Shown piece by piece: positions 1 to 10,156 of a stretch of DNA of 64,000 bases (its first letter is position 1; each line of letters opens with the position of its first letter). The translations under genes were made by a program, and so were the position numbers. Origin of the DNA: Aphanomyces cochlioides (taxonomy: Eukaryota; Oomycota; Saprolegniomycetes; Saprolegniales; Verrucalvaceae); NCBI GenBank assembly GCA_019828595.1, contig JAHQRK010000006.1:3038001-3102000 (forward strand), read 5' to 3'. The notes under the pieces are model-generated. The model searched no databases and was not told where the DNA came from. It worked only from the letters and a program-made list of their open reading frames with translations.

Positions 1-1
1 A

Positions 2-952
2 TTCAATGGCGGTTTGAACGTTACACGAGGCCGGAATGAATGGAACATAGCACACAGTGGGGTGACTGTTCGTGATTTCACCATTGCAGCACGAATCATG
101 TCCGTACCAATGCAGCGCTACATTACTGTTTCTTTCAACGTGAAAATTGGCAAACCTCAGGGAAACAGCAGAACATACGCCGAGCCAGCTACTACGTTTA
201 CATTCGACACGACGGAAGACTCATTTGGCGGACTGCGATTCAAAGTAACAGAGCGACTGGCACAAGTCACTGCTCGATACAACGAAAGTCATGCAACAAC
301 GAAAGACAAATCTGTTCTGCAATACGACGAATCATTCTTGATACTGGTAAAACCCGCGGTCAGCACAAAGCAGGCGAACTTTGTAGTAATCGACGAGTCT
401 AACTTTATGTCCACAGTTGCTGTTGCATGGGCAAACCACCACATGAAACAAAGCCAAGGAGGCAATTTTGTCCTGGATGTATTTGTCTATGTCGATAAAG
501 TTGATCGTAACGCCAAGCAAATTCGACGAGCAACACCTGATCGACGCGCAGAAATGGCACGTCAAATTCTAGCAGTGGACCGCGAGAGACAACCAGGGCC
601 GTCTGCTCTTACATACATCAGTACAAGCTATGCACGGCAAATCGCTACACCTGATTTTGTAAATCTGCCGAACAATGCTTCTATTCGACAATTCAATCAC
701 ATTGACAACGAAATGGAAACTAATGAGCAAGAACGTGAGTCTAGAGCTCGTGAGTCCGAGCAATTGTACCGTGAAATTCGCTTCATGATCAACGGCGATT
801 CTGTGAAAATGGTTGTGAATATTGCTGACTTGAGATCTGCATTGGGGTTACCTCAGTTCGATTTGTATGCACCCTTCAGAGCTCCTGTGCCCTTCCAAGA
901 TCCCGTTAATATGCAAGATGAAGATCATGCAGATGAATCAAACGAGACGTAA
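2..952 (+). CDS. Hypothetical protein, 5' end off the window
   Basis: The frame is open from base 2 to a TAA at 950-952, so the gene probably begins left of the window. The first in-frame ATG visible is at 98; a TTG at 14 has no special claim to be the start. About 316 residues are visible. I do not recognise the family. The middle is a mixed strand-like region, and residues about 220-260 are Glu/Arg-rich and probably helical. The tail is acidic and ends in Asp/Glu/His-rich residues. No signal peptide, membrane segment or zinc motif is seen. It lies 57 bp from the end of a transposase on the other strand, so it may be the passenger or accessory protein of a mobile element, but nothing in the sequence proves that. 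Confidence 0.45.
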   Translation, partial: FNGGLNVTRGRNEWNIAHSGVTVRDFTIAARIMSVPMQRYITVSFNVKIGKPQGNSRTYAEPATTFTFDTTEDSFGGLRFKVTERLAQVTARYNESHATTKDKSVLQYDESFLILVKPAVSTKQANFVVIDESNFMSTVAVAWANHHMKQSQGGNFVLDVFVYVDKVDRNAKQIRRATPDRRAEMARQILAVDRERQPGPSALTYISTSYARQIATPDFVNLPNNASIRQFNHIDNEMETNEQERESRARESEQLYREIRFMINGDSVKMVVNIADLRSALGLPQFDLYAPFRAPVPFQDPVNMQDEDHADESNET

Positions 953-1009
953 GAAGCATTAGAAATTATAATGAAGCATTCGATAATTGAAATTTATTTC
1001 TAGATAAGT

Positions 1010-2119
1010 CTAGACTGAACCCGTGTCCATCGCAAATTTTGTTGGGTCTAAACCATCAGATTCGTATCCACAATGCCGGTAGAGATTGATACCCATATCG
1101 CTTGGACCTATTGACTCTGTACATCGTTTCAAGGCAACTTCCAAAGTCCGCTTGACGTCAATGCGGAAAGTCAAGGGATAGTTCAGAATCCATTTTTTCA
1201 ATTGTGAAAACGCAACTTCAATCGGGTTTAATTGGGGGGAGTAGGGTGGAAGGAAGAACAAAAGAGCACCTCTTGAGTGTACAGCGATTTCCAATTCACG
1301 ATACATATGGATCTTTGCGTTATCCAGAATCAGTATGGATCTTGGCAAAGGCCAGGGGTTGAGGTATGGGATTATTCTTTCACACATGACTTCATGAAAC
1401 TTTGCTCGATCAAATGTACCTTCCGTGCAATCCCATCCAAAAAAACCTGTACAATCAAACGCAGCGAGCACTGATACTCTCTCGCCCCTATTGAATGGTA
1501 GTGATACAATTGCAGGTGTATTTCGCCTTGACCAAGCATACTTTCTGAGAGCGTCACGACCATCTTTCGAAGTCTCGTCTACAAACACCAATTGAGTGGG
1601 ATGGCTGTAAAATGGTTGCAATCGATGGTGGTACATTCGTATTTCGCGGTCGCTACTTTCTCGAGCGCGCTTTTCGAGCACCTTTCTACTGAGGTTGAGA
1701 TCAAACTTTAACGCCCGGCATATTGTCGACGTGCTGATATTCTTCAGAGTTGGGAATCTAATCTCAAGCTCTGCTTGGAGTTCCTCGATGTAAAAGCAAG
1801 GGTGATCAACAGAGTATTCATTGACAAATGCCAGTACATCGGCGTCCCAGTTGGATCCACGGCGTGTTGGCTCTTTGATACCAACGTGACCAACCCGCTT
1901 GAACTGAAGGTTCCATCGTAGTATTGATCGTTGGGACATTCCAAGCAAGATATGAATGTCAGCTACCGATAAGCCATACACATATCTCAGTACAATTGAA
2001 CGCCATCGCATGTCGACACTGTGCGTCATGTCAAGACAAATCGATCGAAAGTGCCATTGAGAACTCATCGTCGAGGCATATAAATAGACGAAACTCCATC
2101 GATTTGCTTGTTTATTCAT
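1010..2119 (-). CDS. IS630/Tc1-type DDE transposase
   Basis: An uninterrupted 369-residue frame on the minus strand. A helix-turn-helix of the resolvase/homeodomain kind lies at about residues 40-75 (LSVADIHILLGMSQRSI). A DDE_3 endonuclease core follows: first Asp in VFVDETSKDG (about 176), second in ILDNAKIHM (about 266), and Glu in YSPQLNPIE (about 300). All three catalytic residues are present and there is no stop, so this copy may still encode an enzyme. The length suits the family. An internal Met (MTHSVDM, about residue 31) is an alternative start. I could not find convincing terminal inverted repeats in the flanks, so the element ends are unresolved. Strand exchange at TA is the family rule, not something seen here. 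Confidence 0.85.
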   Translation of the reverse strand: MNKQANRWSFVYLYASTMSSQWHFRSICLDMTHSVDMRWRSIVLRYVYGLSVADIHILLGMSQRSILRWNLQFKRVGHVGIKEPTRRGSNWDADVLAFVNEYSVDHPCFYIEELQAELEIRFPTLKNISTSTICRALKFDLNLSRKVLEKRARESSDREIRMYHHRLQPFYSHPTQLVFVDETSKDGRDALRKYAWSRRNTPAIVSLPFNRGERVSVLAAFDCTGFFGWDCTEGTFDRAKFHEVMCERIIPYLNPWPLPRSILILDNAKIHMYRELEIAVHSRGALLFFLPPYSPQLNPIEVAFSQLKKWILNYPLTFRIDVKRTLEVALKRCTESIGPSDMGINLYRHCGYESDGLDPTKFAMDTGSV

Positions 2120-2547
2120 GCAAAAACGACTTTATTCTTGTAATTCAAGATGTGTGAATAATACGAACTGATAGAACAGCCCATAAAGTCATGGTTTTGA
2201 TTTAGAGGACTGGTAATTCAAGGGGATACCCTTGTAAATCAATCGTTACAGACCATCAACTACGACCTTTTAAGCGACGATTAGCCAAAATCTTTGCAAA
2301 GCACAATACCGTTAAGTTTATATCCTTCATGACACACATATCGTTCCGGAATCCTCTAAAAATGAATAATTTTTGCTCAAAGCACACGATACATTATCAA
2401 AGGTTTCCTTTCCCGCACATTTGACCTCTCACAATGCATATTACTCTATAAATGGATAAAATATCAAATTATAGAGGTAATTTTCAGAGTTTTTTGGCGC
2501 CAATGTGTTTGAACTATTGATGGCCACCATGGCACACCAAATTTCGA
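2120..2547. other. Gene-free spacer between two transposases
   Basis: AT-rich DNA between the start of the IS630-type transposase (minus) and the pogo-like transposase (plus). A short inverted repeat, CAAGGG/CCCTTG around GATA, lies near 2218-2238. No coding segment is recognised. It probably holds the left ends of one or both elements, but no matching inverted repeats were found. Confidence 0.4.
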
Positions 2548-3621
2548 TTGCAGCTTGCTTCAATGCGTCAAGGCAGACCAATCTCAAAGTACGGTCCTAA
2601 GAAGATGGCCAAGAAGTTCAAAAATGTACACATGACTTATCGAAAGAAGTACGAGATCATTCAATACTATGCGGAACATGGAATGACATCCACGTTGAAC
2701 CAACATTTCAATCACCTTCAAGGAACAAGTCGATCAAGTGCACGCAAGAAGATATATGCATGGCTCAAACAGAAAGACTTCAGTCAAACGAAAGCTACGA
2801 CCCCAGCAACAGCAAACCATAAGTGCGCTCGGCAAAGTGGTATGGGGACGACCCTGCCGTATTGGGCTGAGGTACAACTTGCTCGGTGGGTCAACTCCTT
2901 GCGCGTCGATGGGGTGCCCGTCACTGGTCAAATGCTGCACCTGATGGCTTTGGAGACAGCTATCGATGTGGGACTTCAAGAAAAGGAGTTCTTGGCAAGT
3001 TGGCACTGGAAGCAGGGGTTTATGAAACGCTTCAGGATGTCTCTACGCGCAAGAACTCGTGTCGGGCAAGAACGCCAAAGTGATGGAGAGGCCGTCTTGG
3101 ACGATTTTGCCAAGCAAGTGAAGGCTTGCATGCTGGACAATAACATCCAACTGGTCTACAATGCCGATCAAACGGCAGTAAACAATGAGTACTTGCTAAC
3201 GAAGACGATCAATCCCAAGTCAAGCAAGACCTTCTGGGTTCGTTGCACTGGGAAGAACAAGGATCGCGCCACAGCCATGATTCTTGGCGACTTGGAGGGG
3301 CGAAAGTATCCGCTCTTTCTTGTTTTCAAGACGGCTGCATCCAAGATAGATCGTGTTGTTCAAGAGAACATCGAACTACGGAACGGATTTGGCATCCGCA
3401 TATGGCGGACGATGCGCCTACTCGAAGATCAATTTCGTTGCAAGATTCATGGAAATCCAAAGGGCTGGTGGAACGCAAGACTTACAATTGACTTTCTTCG
3501 CTTCCACTTCGGTGAACGTCAGGAAATGGACAAGAAAGTCCTTCTGCTGCTTGACCACTTTTCTGGACATTTCAGCCAAGATGTCTTGTCCTATGCTCGT
3601 GAGATCAACGTCATCTTGATG

Positions 3622-6142
3622 ATAAACCGTAAAAGGTAATGCTCACAGCTATTAGTTGTGAGAGTCGTATTGCTGGCGTCATCACAATTTCCATTTCTCG
3701 GGAGTTTCCTTTATCTATTTCTTTGATAGTTGTATTCACAGTCAAGAAGTATCCTGCGGGAAATGGAAATCGTGATATTCTCTGCACCACTCAAATTTTC
3801 TCTAATTTCATTGGCCAAAAATTTGGTGCACAAGACACGCTGCTTATTTCCAAATTTGCAATGCCGGTCGAAGACTTCACGATTCAACGTGCGCGGACGA
3901 AGCGAATTTCGGATAGCACACGAAAAGGATATGCGTCAGGTCTACGTCAAATAAGGGCATGGATACAGGTCTGACATGAAATATAACGGTAGTCATTGAT
4001 TGTGAATAGGAGACAGATCAGTTGTACTTGCTAAGAGAAAGCGACAGTGGTGAGCAGATCATTGACCTCAACGTATTCAAATACAACCATTTCAAAGAAT
4101 TTATAACACATACAATGCGTTCTAAGGATATAGAGCCCAATACACTATCGAAGTATAGAAGTTCAATCAAATCGCTGTACAAAGACCTACAAATGCCAAT
4201 TCCAGACGAATATGGCGAAGATCTGAAAGAGATTTTGTCAGGTACAATCCTTCCATAAGTAGTATATTCTTATAGTAAGTAGGCATCAGGAAAATGCATG
4301 CTGAAAAGCTGCAAAGTGGAGAAAAAGTTGGGTCGAGGAAGAAGCCTCTTCACTATGCTATGTATTCAATTTTATGCGAGAGGTCGTTGTCGCTAAAGGA
4401 CGGTGGATTCACTCATCTTTTCCTGATCCTAACTTGGAATCTCATGTGTCGTTCCAAGTCTACGGAAACAATTCAACTGCATCATATTCTGCTGGAGAAT
4501 GACTCGATAGGTGTATGCTTTTATAAGACAAAGACACAGCAAGAGGGTAGAAAGTGCAACATGTCGACAACTATTACTATATCCTATAGACTCGAATTTA
4601 AAAGATCCTCGTCATTGTTATGCAAATCCTATGAGCCCTCATACATGCCTGTTCCTTGCCCTTGGCATCTACTTGGCTTGTCAACCACAGCTTGGTGTTG
4701 GTTGGTTGTTTCCTGGTTCAAACCAACGAGAACGATTTGCAAAGTCACTTCATAAGTTGCTCGCTGCTCGTCAACATTCATCACATATTGAGCGTACAAG
4801 AAAAGATATCGGCACCCACTCTATTCGAAAAGGTGTTGCCACCTTTGCATGCTCTGGCTCGACGGCCGGTCCAACTATAGTAAGTGTATGTTTGCGTTGT
4901 GGGTGGGCCTTAGGAAATGTTCTGGAACGATATTTTCGTTATGAGAGTGCTGGAGATCAATTTTGTGGACGAGTAGTGGCTGGCCGTCCATTGGATTCAT
5001 CTACATTTGCTGCTTTACCACCCCAGTTTACCCCATCTATCCCCCTCGACAAAGCCCTTCTATTGATGTTCCCATCGTTGAGTCAAGACGCATCATTTGT
5101 TCCCGTTCTTGAAATTGCCCTTGCTTCGCTTGTACACCATGCTCGTTTTTATCGTCCCACTTGCCCTCTACACATGCTTTGTTATCTACACCATTGTTCC
5201 GAGATCCAAATTTGCTTGGTCAGCTTGAATCTGCTCTTCTTGTCGATATGAATAAGTCTCCTATGAAGCCTTCTGGTATACCACCCCATGATCACATATA
5301 TGGTGGCATTCAACGAAATTACTCCTCAATTGAAGCCCTGCCACAAATTGTACTTGATGGTATTTCAAAGCTACTGGAAGAGAAAGGAATCATGGCTGGA
5401 AATATTACGAAGGAAGTGTTGGAATCAACCTTGTCACGTGTTTTAAGCTCCTTACAACGATCTACATCTAGCATGGAATCATTGTCCCAAAATAACTCTG
5501 GTGGTTCGACTTTTGATGAATTCAACTGGCAAGGTCGTTTTCATCATCTCCCCGAATCATTTGTCTTTCCTAGTGTTGGTGTTTGTGCTGCTTGGCATCT
5601 TTGGTGGTGTGGTAATGCGTCACAACGCTGGTCTCCCCTTTGTCAAGCATCATTTCATGACTTTTCTAATCGTATTGCGAGAAATACTTTCTATCAATGG
5701 AAGTATGTGATAAACAAAATGGTAAGCTATCTACAGGAGAAGTCCCTCTGTGTTCCACGGGCTGGTTCGAGCAATGAAGTTGTCCAGACAGCGTTTGACC
5801 AGGCCATCAAGGCCATCCAACTTGAAATCAAAACGACCAGGAAATACAAGCCACGGAGACTCGAGCAAATGAAGATCACAACAATTTGTCGGCTTCTACA
5901 TGAGAAAGAGATGTTACGTAATCAAATAATGCAATAGATATACATTGTGTTGATTCACATTGAATGGTTGACGGCTTGCAACGCATATTGTCTTCTCACC
6001 GAGGTTATGGCTCGGCTTGCTTCCCTCTTGCCGTCACTCTTCCGAATGCAAATGCAGAAACCATACTATTCGCTAGCTTTCAACCAATCACGTGGTGCCA
6101 AAAAGGTGATTTCACCAGCATTACGAAATCCAGAGACTGCTG
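3622..6142 (+). mobile_element. Crypton inserted in the pogo-like transposase
   Basis: The insertion is about 2.52 kb, bounded by the two halves of the transposase. The junction bases TGA are shared, so the exact edges are uncertain by 2-3 bp. Near the ends there is an imperfect 21-bp inverted repeat: 3667-3687 (TCGTATTGCTGGCGTCATCA...) against the complement of 6103-6123, 17 of 21 matching. Cargo is a spliced tyrosine recombinase gene. There is no long target duplication, which fits recombinase-mediated insertion. Confidence 0.8.
3861..5937 (+). pseudogene. Crypton tyrosine recombinase, spliced, one frameshift
   Basis: Exons 3861-3968, 4010-4241, 4283-4546 and 4590 onward are joined by GT-AG introns of 41, 41 and 43 bp that restore one frame. 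The start is the ATG of MPVEDFTIQRARTKR. The catalytic series of tyrosine recombinases is visible: Arg in MCRSKST (near 4445), His-x-x-Arg in THSIRKG (4816-4827), and the Tyr in RYFRYES (near 4935). A helical N-terminal core-binding segment precedes it. After about 5158 the frame must shift by one base to continue into a C-terminal region (PEXFVFPSVGVCAAWHLWW-like, near 5555-5610) resembling the GCR1_C-type DNA-binding domain found in Cryptons. That shift has no intron signals, so this copy is probably dead. Confidence 0.8.
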
Positions 6143-6574
6143 AAGATTCCAGCCGGATATACCTGGATTTGCCAGCCAGCCGACGTGGCTTGGATTCGGC
6201 CGTTGAAAGCTCGCTTGCGGCAAGCTTGGATCGATATGATACGACACCAGATACAGGTAAGTAAAGCAAGACAAGTTCCATTCAAGTTAGAGCCTCCAAA
6301 CCGCTCTACGATTGTCCGGTGGATCACAAATTGCTGGAGCATGCTGCCATCTCGAACTATCTTGAATGGTTTTGCCAAATGCAAACTTGTTGAGGCCATC
6401 GAGCATCCTTCCAACGACATTCCTTGTGCAATTGAAGATGATCTTCTCTCAGAGCTAATGAATTCATCATCCATTGATGAGATGATTGATCCTGAGAACG
6501 ATGTCGATGAAGTTGTGAATGAGGACATTCAGACTCTGGAAATCGTGCCAACTATAATATATGAGTCACTATAG

Positions 6575-8418
6575 GGAATCGTGCCAACATTTTGTTCACT
6601 TTTTCACATTTCCTGACAGGAAATTCATTATTTTATACTTGAAAAATGTATGTAATATATTTCCAGTGCGAGAAACAAAAATCGTGCCACATATTTTGGC
6701 ACGACCGCTGATTTGCCAAAACTCATCCCAAAGCGATTTCTCGCTTGAGCGCCAACGCCCCATTCAGCAAGCTGACGGATTCTAAGCAGCAATCGCATTG
6801 GAAAGCACCTAAGATATAGCATCGTGCATAGAATAAATCGAATGTATTATTTGTGTCATACACAGCGTGATTTTATTAACACTGGTTTCACTTATTAATA
6901 TATTTATCTGCGTAATCTGCCTTGGATTTAAATGCATGCTCGGACTAATGACATCACTACAAAGCCTTGCACAGTTGTTCTTAGACTTTACTCGGAAGGG
7001 GATACCTTTGTCCCTGTGGACATCGACTTCGATGAATGTGTTTCCTCCATTGAAACATACCAGCATATTTAGCTAAGCATCGCCAAGCAAATGGTACTTG
7101 TGTGAATCACACTAGTGTCGTTTGCTTGGCGATATTCAGTAAAATATGCACACTGTGATTTTATGTAGGGGGCGAAACGAAACTACGTTGAACTCGTGAT
7201 TCTGCCTGACACCACTGTCATCAAATGCATCATAACGTTAGGTATTATTGAAAAGACCTAATATCCTCATCTCTTGTGTTTCGCGCCATTACGAATGGCC
7301 TCGAGGTGCATTGAATAGATTTGGCAGCCGTAATCACGCGACGTCAGTGTTCATCATCTCTATATGAAAATGCATGAACTTAAGACAAGGACATGAGAAC
7401 ATTTCATTGGTAGTAGTAAAGAATATTTGTCCAATTGAGAAGTATTAAGGAGTGTGCCACTTTTGTTGGCACGAATTCTCGAGTTGAGTCAAGAAATACT
7501 GCTTTGAATAATTTCGTGTATTGATAACTTTTGGAATATAATATTTTTCTGTGTCGTGGGTAACTGAGTTTATACTACATATTTGTATGTCCGGAAGGAA
7601 ATGTGATGTAAGATGCAAAAATGCATTACATGTCATGAACGATATAAACTATACGGTATTTGATCGAGCTAGGTCGGGAAGTCTATCGTCATTCGGAAAT
7701 TCGTCGCCATATGCCTTAAAGTTAAAGTATCTGCATATGTCCTCCGGCATGACGTTGACGAGGCTGCTGCTCGAGAATGATGATTCTTTCGATGTTGTCG
7801 CCTTTACCCAAAAACGTCACGAAGCGCTTCAGCTCTGCGACGTATGACTTCGGGGCGTTCATCGGCAACCGTTCCAAATGAAAAATGAAATCATGTCGTC
7901 AGTGTGATTTTGGGTGTGATTTCGAACGTGATTGGCCGAGAAAGCCACACTCTGGCGCACACTTCGGGTGATATTAGCACACTGAATATACTGTGTTCTA
8001 CACTGTGTCCAACAAATTATAGCCAACAGAAATAAAGCAAAAGAAAATCTAAACGCACCCATTGGTCGCGATTTCGAAAATACAACCCTGGTGTGATTTT
8101 GTAGACATTGTCTGATGGACTCAAAATTTCCGAACTTGACTGAAATCGATCAAACTTTGAATCAATCACCAAATCGAACCAGCCAATCAGCATCCAGAGT
8201 TTGTTTAAACACACACACATTAATTCATGTACCTTCCGATTATACTTGAATGATCACACAAATTTCGTCGATTTTGATCAAAACTGTAAATTTGGACGAA
8301 AAAGACAATAACACTTTGATATGACGAGTTGATCGTAAGTTGAGAGCCATTAACATGATCGATACTGAATTCAAGTCATTTTTGCTTTCCACAAGGCAAT
8401 CGAAGCATACCTTGCAAT
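6575..8418. other. Gene-poor stretch with small hairpins
   Basis: About 1.8 kb after the pogo-like transposase without a convincing gene. It contains three CGTGCCA-based pieces (near 6577, 6684-6706 and 7453-7477), two of them small hairpins. The same word recurs in the MITE at 33133. A 55-bp inverted repeat lies at 7079-7133. A 98-codon open frame at 7551-7847 has no recognisable motif and I do not call it a gene. The motif TGTGATTTT recurs in 7130-8100. Confidence 0.4.
7079..7133. repeat. Near-perfect hairpin, 27-bp arms
   Basis: The left arm begins ATCGCCAAGCAAATGGTACT; the complement of the right arm begins ATCGCCAAGCAAACGACACT. The arms abut with almost no loop and differ at only a few bases. 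It could be a minimal foldback element or an excision scar; no target duplication is visible. Confidence 0.6.
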
Positions 8419-8616
8419 ATGGACCTGCAGCACATTCTAGCTCCTCTGGAACCGAAGAAACGCAAGAATCTACCGAATACTGAGCGGCGAGCAGTCATGA
8501 TGCATCTCCTGTCTATCAGCATCAACGGCAAACTTCCCCATGGCGCATTAACGGCGACCGCTGCTGCATTTGAAGTTCAAAGTAAAAACGTTCTTATATT
8601 TTCCACCACGATCTGA
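8419..8616 (+). pseudogene. N-terminal HTH fragment of a plant-mariner-type transposase
   Basis: A 65-residue frame starting MDLQHILAPLEPKKRKNL. It carries the pattern ERRAVMMHLLSIS.NGKLPHGALTATAAAFEV, which resembles the DUF7769-like helix-turn-helix at the N-terminus of plant- and oomycete-type mariner (MLE) transposases. It stops after the second helix and no DDE core follows, so it is a truncated remnant. The similarity is from memory of the family pattern, without a search. Confidence 0.5.
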
Positions 8617-9067
8617 CGACAAACGTCCTTATATTAAAATCCAGACTAGTATTGTCGTTTGGGTCCAAAACTGGAAATTTGACATGTTTTGAAAATGTTT
8701 CAATTAATTGACGCATACACTATTTAAAGTTTACCCGAACCTTTTCTTATATTGCCCTCGATCGTGACCATTAAATAATGTAATTTCAAACGTTTTAAAT
8801 GTTTGAAAACATGTTCGAAACATTTAATTTCTTTTCACTTGAAATTTGTATGCGTCAATTGTTGCGTCAATTTGCTTGCGTCAATTTGCTTGCGTCAATT
8901 TGCTTCCGTCAAAATTTATTCCGCACGACTCCAGTTTTTTATTAAAACCACAATATAATAAAATCAAATCATTCGTTGTTGTTTACGACAAAACTACAAA
9001 ACGTAAACACTCTGGTTATATTTCCTTTTTACAATCAATTGTGTGTCGGAATTTTTACAAACTTTTG
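8617..9067. promoter_or_regulatory. Upstream region of the alcohol dehydrogenase gene
   Basis: AT-rich intergenic DNA. Four near-identical copies of a 14-bp unit with the core TTGCGTCAAT stand at about 8862-8914, roughly 190-240 bp ahead of the ATG. TTGCGTCA resembles a bZIP (ATF/C-EBP-type) half-site pair, so the array might bind a transcription factor; that is inference. Nothing else is recognised. Confidence 0.4.
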
Positions 9068-9085
9068 GCTCATTTTCCAATTTCC
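9068..9085 (+). promoter_or_regulatory. Oomycete Inr-FPR core promoter of ADH
   Basis: GCTCATTTTCCAATTTCC matches the oomycete initiator plus flanking promoter region consensus (YTCANTYY followed by MWTTTNC). It lies 15 bp before the ATG at 9101, implying a very short 5' leader. This placement also rules out the longer in-frame start at 8846. Confidence 0.8.
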
Positions 9086-9100
9086 ATCAAGTTCAACATC

Positions 9101-10156
9101 ATGGCCTCCAACAACACTTACACTGGACAAGCTGCTTTCGAACCTGGCTTTGACGTCAAGCCGCACTCGTTCCCTGCCAAGCCCTTCGATGAAGAATACG
9201 ACATCGAAGTCAAGGTCACCCACTGCGGCATCTGCGGCTCCGATCTTCACACTGTCACCGGTGGATGGGGACCGATCAAGTTCCCACTCGTCGTCGGACA
9301 TGAAATCATCGGCCATGTCGTCCGTGTGGGATCCAAGGTCGACCCTGCCAAGTATGCCATCGGTACCCGTGTCGGTGTCGGCGCTCAATGCGGAAGCTGC
9401 CTCGACTGCAAGCAATGCAACCGTGACCGCGAACAACTCTGCAGTAAGACGTTGTGGACGTACAATGGCACGACCCCCGAAGGATACACGACCCAAGGTG
9501 GATATGCCGACTACTACCGCTGCAATTACAAATTTGTCGTGCCAATTCCAGAAGGCTTGTCGTCTGAAAGTGCGGCTCCCATGATGTGTGCTGGTGTGAC
9601 GACGTACGCTCCTCTCAAGGAACACGGTGCTGGTCCTGGCAAGAAGGTGGCTGTCTTGGGTATCGGTGGTCTCGGTCATCTTGGCATTCAATGGGCCGTG
9701 GCTCTTGGTGCTGAAGTCACGGCTCTATCTTCGTCGAGCAAGAAGGAAGCTGAAACCAAGCAAGTCTTGGGAGCTCACCATTACATCAATTACAGCGACC
9801 CAGCTGCCGTTCAAGCTGCCAAGGGAGCGTTCGATATCATTTTGTGCACGTCGTACAGCGACAGCACGAACTGGAACATGCTTCTTAGCATGGTGGTGAC
9901 GGAAGGCAAGTTTGTGTTGGTGGGATTGCCCGAGAAGCCGGTCTCGTTTGCAGCTTTTTCGGTTGTGCCTCGCCAAGTGTCGTTCGTGGGTTCGTCGATC
10001 GGATCGCCAGCTCAAATTGAAGAAATGTTGGCTTTCGCAGTCGAGAAGAACGTCAACTCGATTGTGGAAGTGATGCCAATGTCGAAAGCTGCTGAAGCGA
10101 TGAACCGCGTCCACAATGGCCAAGCTCGATTCCGCATTGTGCTCAAGAATGAATAG
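9101..10156 (+). CDS. Zinc-dependent alcohol dehydrogenase (cinnamyl-alcohol type)
   Basis: A 351-residue MDR-superfamily alcohol dehydrogenase, cytosolic, expected to reduce or oxidise aldehydes and alcohols with NADP(H). The catalytic-zinc region is THCGICGSDLHT with GHEIIGHV (about residues 43-75). Four structural-zinc cysteines follow in CGSCLDCKQCNRDREQLC (about 105-122). The Rossmann dinucleotide motif is VAVLGIGGLGHLG (about 184-196). The length is typical of the bacterial/plant CAD group. The start at 9101 is chosen because the Inr-FPR promoter lies just upstream and conserved residues begin there; the frame stays open 85 codons further upstream without meaning. The gene looks intact. 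A broken paralogue lies 4 kb downstream. Confidence 0.93.
   Translation: MASNNTYTGQAAFEPGFDVKPHSFPAKPFDEEYDIEVKVTHCGICGSDLHTVTGGWGPIKFPLVVGHEIIGHVVRVGSKVDPAKYAIGTRVGVGAQCGSCLDCKQCNRDREQLCSKTLWTYNGTTPEGYTTQGGYADYYRCNYKFVVPIPEGLSSESAAPMMCAGVTTYAPLKEHGAGPGKKVAVLGIGGLGHLGIQWAVALGAEVTALSSSSKKEAETKQVLGAHHYINYSDPAAVQAAKGAFDIILCTSYSDSTNWNMLLSMVVTEGKFVLVGLPEKPVSFAAFSVVPRQVSFVGSSIGSPAQIEEMLAFAVEKNVNSIVEVMPMSKAAEAMNRVHNGQARFRIVLKNE

Larger units (their letters stand above)
2563..6574 (+). pseudogene. pogo/Tigger-like (DDE_1) transposase split by a Crypton
   Basis: The left part (2563-3621) encodes a CENP-B-like helix-turn-helix (about residues 15-160) and most of a DDE_1 core, with the first Asp in YNADQTAV and the second in LLLDHFSGHF. 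The frame then breaks. The right part resumes exactly in register at 6143 (KIPAGYTWICQPADVAW, containing the third catalytic Asp) and runs to a TAG at 6572-6574. Alignment by eye to the related intact frame at 24331-25572 shows no residues missing across the gap, so the host gene was whole when hit. The inserted DNA (about 3622-6142) is the Crypton described separately. The C-terminus is acidic, as usual in pogo transposases. Confidence 0.85.

Noticed and set aside
4022..5251. Crypton exons as separate small genes
   Set aside because: GT-AG introns of 41-43 bp join them into one recombinase with catalytic residues in order.
7551..7847. 98-codon open frame in the gene-poor region
   Set aside because: No recognisable motif, no promoter or intron context, and composition like the surrounding non-coding DNA.
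8846..9100. In-frame extension of alcohol dehydrogenase by 85 codons
   Set aside because: It includes the core promoter and a tandem repeat, has no family similarity, and the conserved protein starts at 9101.
9035..9691. 218-codon minus-strand frame inside ADH
   Set aside because: A codon-bias shadow of the plus-strand gene; no motif.
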